Positions 13,202-13,202 of a DNA stretch of 13,202 nt are shown here, in pieces. This DNA is from CALKCV01 sp964619285. GTDB lineage: Bacteria; Cyanobacteriota; Cyanobacteriia; Cyanobacteriales; Microcoleaceae. The stretch is taken from NCBI GenBank assembly GCA_964619285.1, contig CAZUCT010000202.1, positions 1-13,202 on the forward strand, given 5' to 3'. The notes below the pieces were generated by a model. The model ran no database searches. It was not told the DNA's origin and saw nothing but the letters and a program-made list of their open reading frames with translations. The first letter of the stretch is position 1, and each line of letters opens with the position of its first letter. The position numbers and the translations under genes were made by a program.

Positions 13202-13202
13202 A

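Overview
The window looks like chromosomal DNA of a filamentous, Oscillatoriales-type cyanobacterium. The reasons are about a dozen HIP1 octamers (GCGATCGC), several runs of short tandem heptamer repeats, a PSRP-3/Ycf65 ribosomal protein, a 'Mo-dependent nitrogenase C-terminus' protein, an Uma2 protein, and palindromic AAACCCGGTTT-type interspersed repeats. The genus is an inference. No rRNA, tRNA, CRISPR array, transposase or phage structural gene was seen.

Left block, 1-5653, all minus strand. In reading order from 5653 down it holds: a TerB-like/Mo-nitro_C fusion protein; an Uma2 nuclease-like protein; an antitoxin-like small protein; two small unrecognised proteins (118 and 138 aa); a Panacea (DUF4065) protein fused to a second conserved cyanobacterial domain; a DUF7689-type protein that looks truncated; the essential GTPase Obg/CgtA; and the start of a filamentous-haemagglutinin-like secreted protein that runs off the left edge. 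The five genes from 4136 to 2041 are closely packed and look like an accessory toxin-antitoxin or immunity-type island placed directly against obg.

Middle block, 5758-8762. A small EamA/SMR-type membrane protein on the plus strand converges on a SAM-dependent methyltransferase whose stop codon lies inside a heptamer repeat. Next come PSRP-3, with a TTG start set by a perfect GGAGG, and an exported TPR protein. These last three are on the minus strand.

Right block, 9036-13202, plus strand. It holds a large HlyD-type periplasmic adaptor with nine 26-residue repeats in its coiled-coil hairpin, a VapBC-type toxin-antitoxin pair, and a MacB/FtsX-type ABC permease. Adaptor and permease should form one tripartite efflux system. 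The matching ATPase is not in the window and is most likely just beyond the right edge. The TA pair lies between the two transport genes. The 3' ends of both transport genes carry the same 25-nt interspersed repeat, once as a head-to-head pair and once as three direct copies.

The best candidates for something undescribed are the 4136-2041 cluster (antitoxin-like ORF, two orphan small proteins, a Panacea fusion and a DUF7689 remnant) and the repeat-expanded HlyD adaptor.
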